DNA of 10,714 bases from Dunaliella salina. Taxonomy: Eukaryota; Chlorophyta; Chlorophyceae; Chlamydomonadales; Dunaliellaceae. The notes beneath the pieces were generated by a model. The model ran no database searches, was not told the DNA's origin, and saw only the letters and a program-made list of their open reading frames with translations. This document shows, in pieces, positions 1 through 10,714 of this stretch (the stretch's first letter is position 1; the number at the start of each line of letters is the position of its first letter). The position numbers and the translations under genes were made by a program. The stretch covers positions 788,252 to 798,965 of the forward strand of contig MU069458.1 of assembly GCA_002284615.2 (NCBI GenBank), written 5' to 3'.

Positions 1-80
<80 letters not shown>
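1..80 (+). repeat. (GT)40 microsatellite
   Basis: Perfect GT dinucleotide tract that begins at or before the window edge, so its real length is unknown. It lies in the intron upstream of the first visible RPA2 exon and reads GT on the gene's sense strand. Peptide-like open frames through it are only Cys-Val repeats and are not genes. Confidence 0.98.
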
Positions 81-83
<3 letters not shown>

Positions 84-101
84 CTGAGTGTGTGGTTCAT
101 C

Positions 102-279
102 ACATATCAGGTGTTGGGTTGTGCACTCCGTATCTGTGTGAACATCTTTACTTTGCCGCAGGTGTTAGGTTGTGAGCTTCATGACAAGCTGCTGGCCAGC
201 ATGCCTCCTCTGGCAGTGGACGTAACAGGCGTTAGCTTGTGAACCTCTTACCTGTTTATGCAACTGTACTTTGCAACAG
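102..279 (+). repeat. Two upstream copies of the exon 1 3' splice junction
   Basis: The sequence across the true acceptor at 279/280 (CAG, then GTGACGGATCGTGAGC) is preceded by two degenerate relatives. The nearer copy starts at 162 after TTTGCCGCAG and matches the exon for about 60 bases, including an identical block GACAAGCTGCTGGCCAG. The farther copy starts at 111 after ATATCAG and keeps only GTGTTGGGTTGTG before decaying. Intron sequence upstream of each (CTTTGCCGCAG versus CTTTGCAACAG, and GTGAAC.TCTTTAC versus GTGAACCTCTTAC) is also shared, so the duplicated unit spans the splice site rather than only the exon. Spacing is about 51 and 118 bases. Confidence 0.85.

Positions 280-10714
<10,435 letters not shown>

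Overview
The window looks like nuclear genomic DNA from a eukaryote with long, repeat-stuffed introns. It holds an internal piece of one plus-strand gene: the second-largest subunit of RNA polymerase I (RPA2 / NRPA2 / POLR1B family). I place it in the green lineage, most likely a chlorophyte alga of intermediate GC such as Dunaliella. The reasons are lobe-domain peptides closer to plant NRPA2 than to animal POLR1B as I remember them (VFIHLD, ELLLPGH, YTRAQCL), GC-rich exon codon use, and introns full of GT, CT and CAG repeats. The organism call is an inference that I could not test.

Gene layout (all +): exon 280-407, exon 1761-1941, exon 5546-5710, exon 7575-7760, exon 8150-8356, and the first 21 bases of a further exon at 10694-10714. 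The junctions are phase 2 and then phase 0 throughout. The five complete exons join without a stop or frameshift and give about 289 residues, plus 7 from the partial exon. They cover the lobe domain and most of the fork domain, including the near-invariant [16 protein letters not shown] block. The N-terminal protrusion, the rest of the fork and the catalytic, clamp and C-terminal parts lie outside the window. No other intact gene is visible.

The introns make up about 90% of the window. They hold three (GT)n tracts, a (CT)62-(AT)20 compound tract, CAG runs, a pair of about 200 bp dispersed repeats (662-872 and 4312-4517), a decayed retroelement-like protein fragment (about 2676-3044), and a 34 bp minisatellite (9261-9846).

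The most striking feature is that every intron seen carries a tandem array of degenerate copies of one of its own exon/intron junctions. The introns before exons 1, 2 and 3 repeat the 3' splice junction plus the first 30-60 bases of the following exon. The introns after exons 3, 4 and 5 repeat the end of the preceding exon (clear for exons 4 and 5) plus the 5' splice site. Unit lengths are about 50-120 bp, with up to 9-10 copies per array. Most copies keep the AG or GTAGGG dinucleotide context, so the true splice sites sit beside many decoys. This points to repeated junction-spanning tandem duplication as a route of intron growth in this gene.
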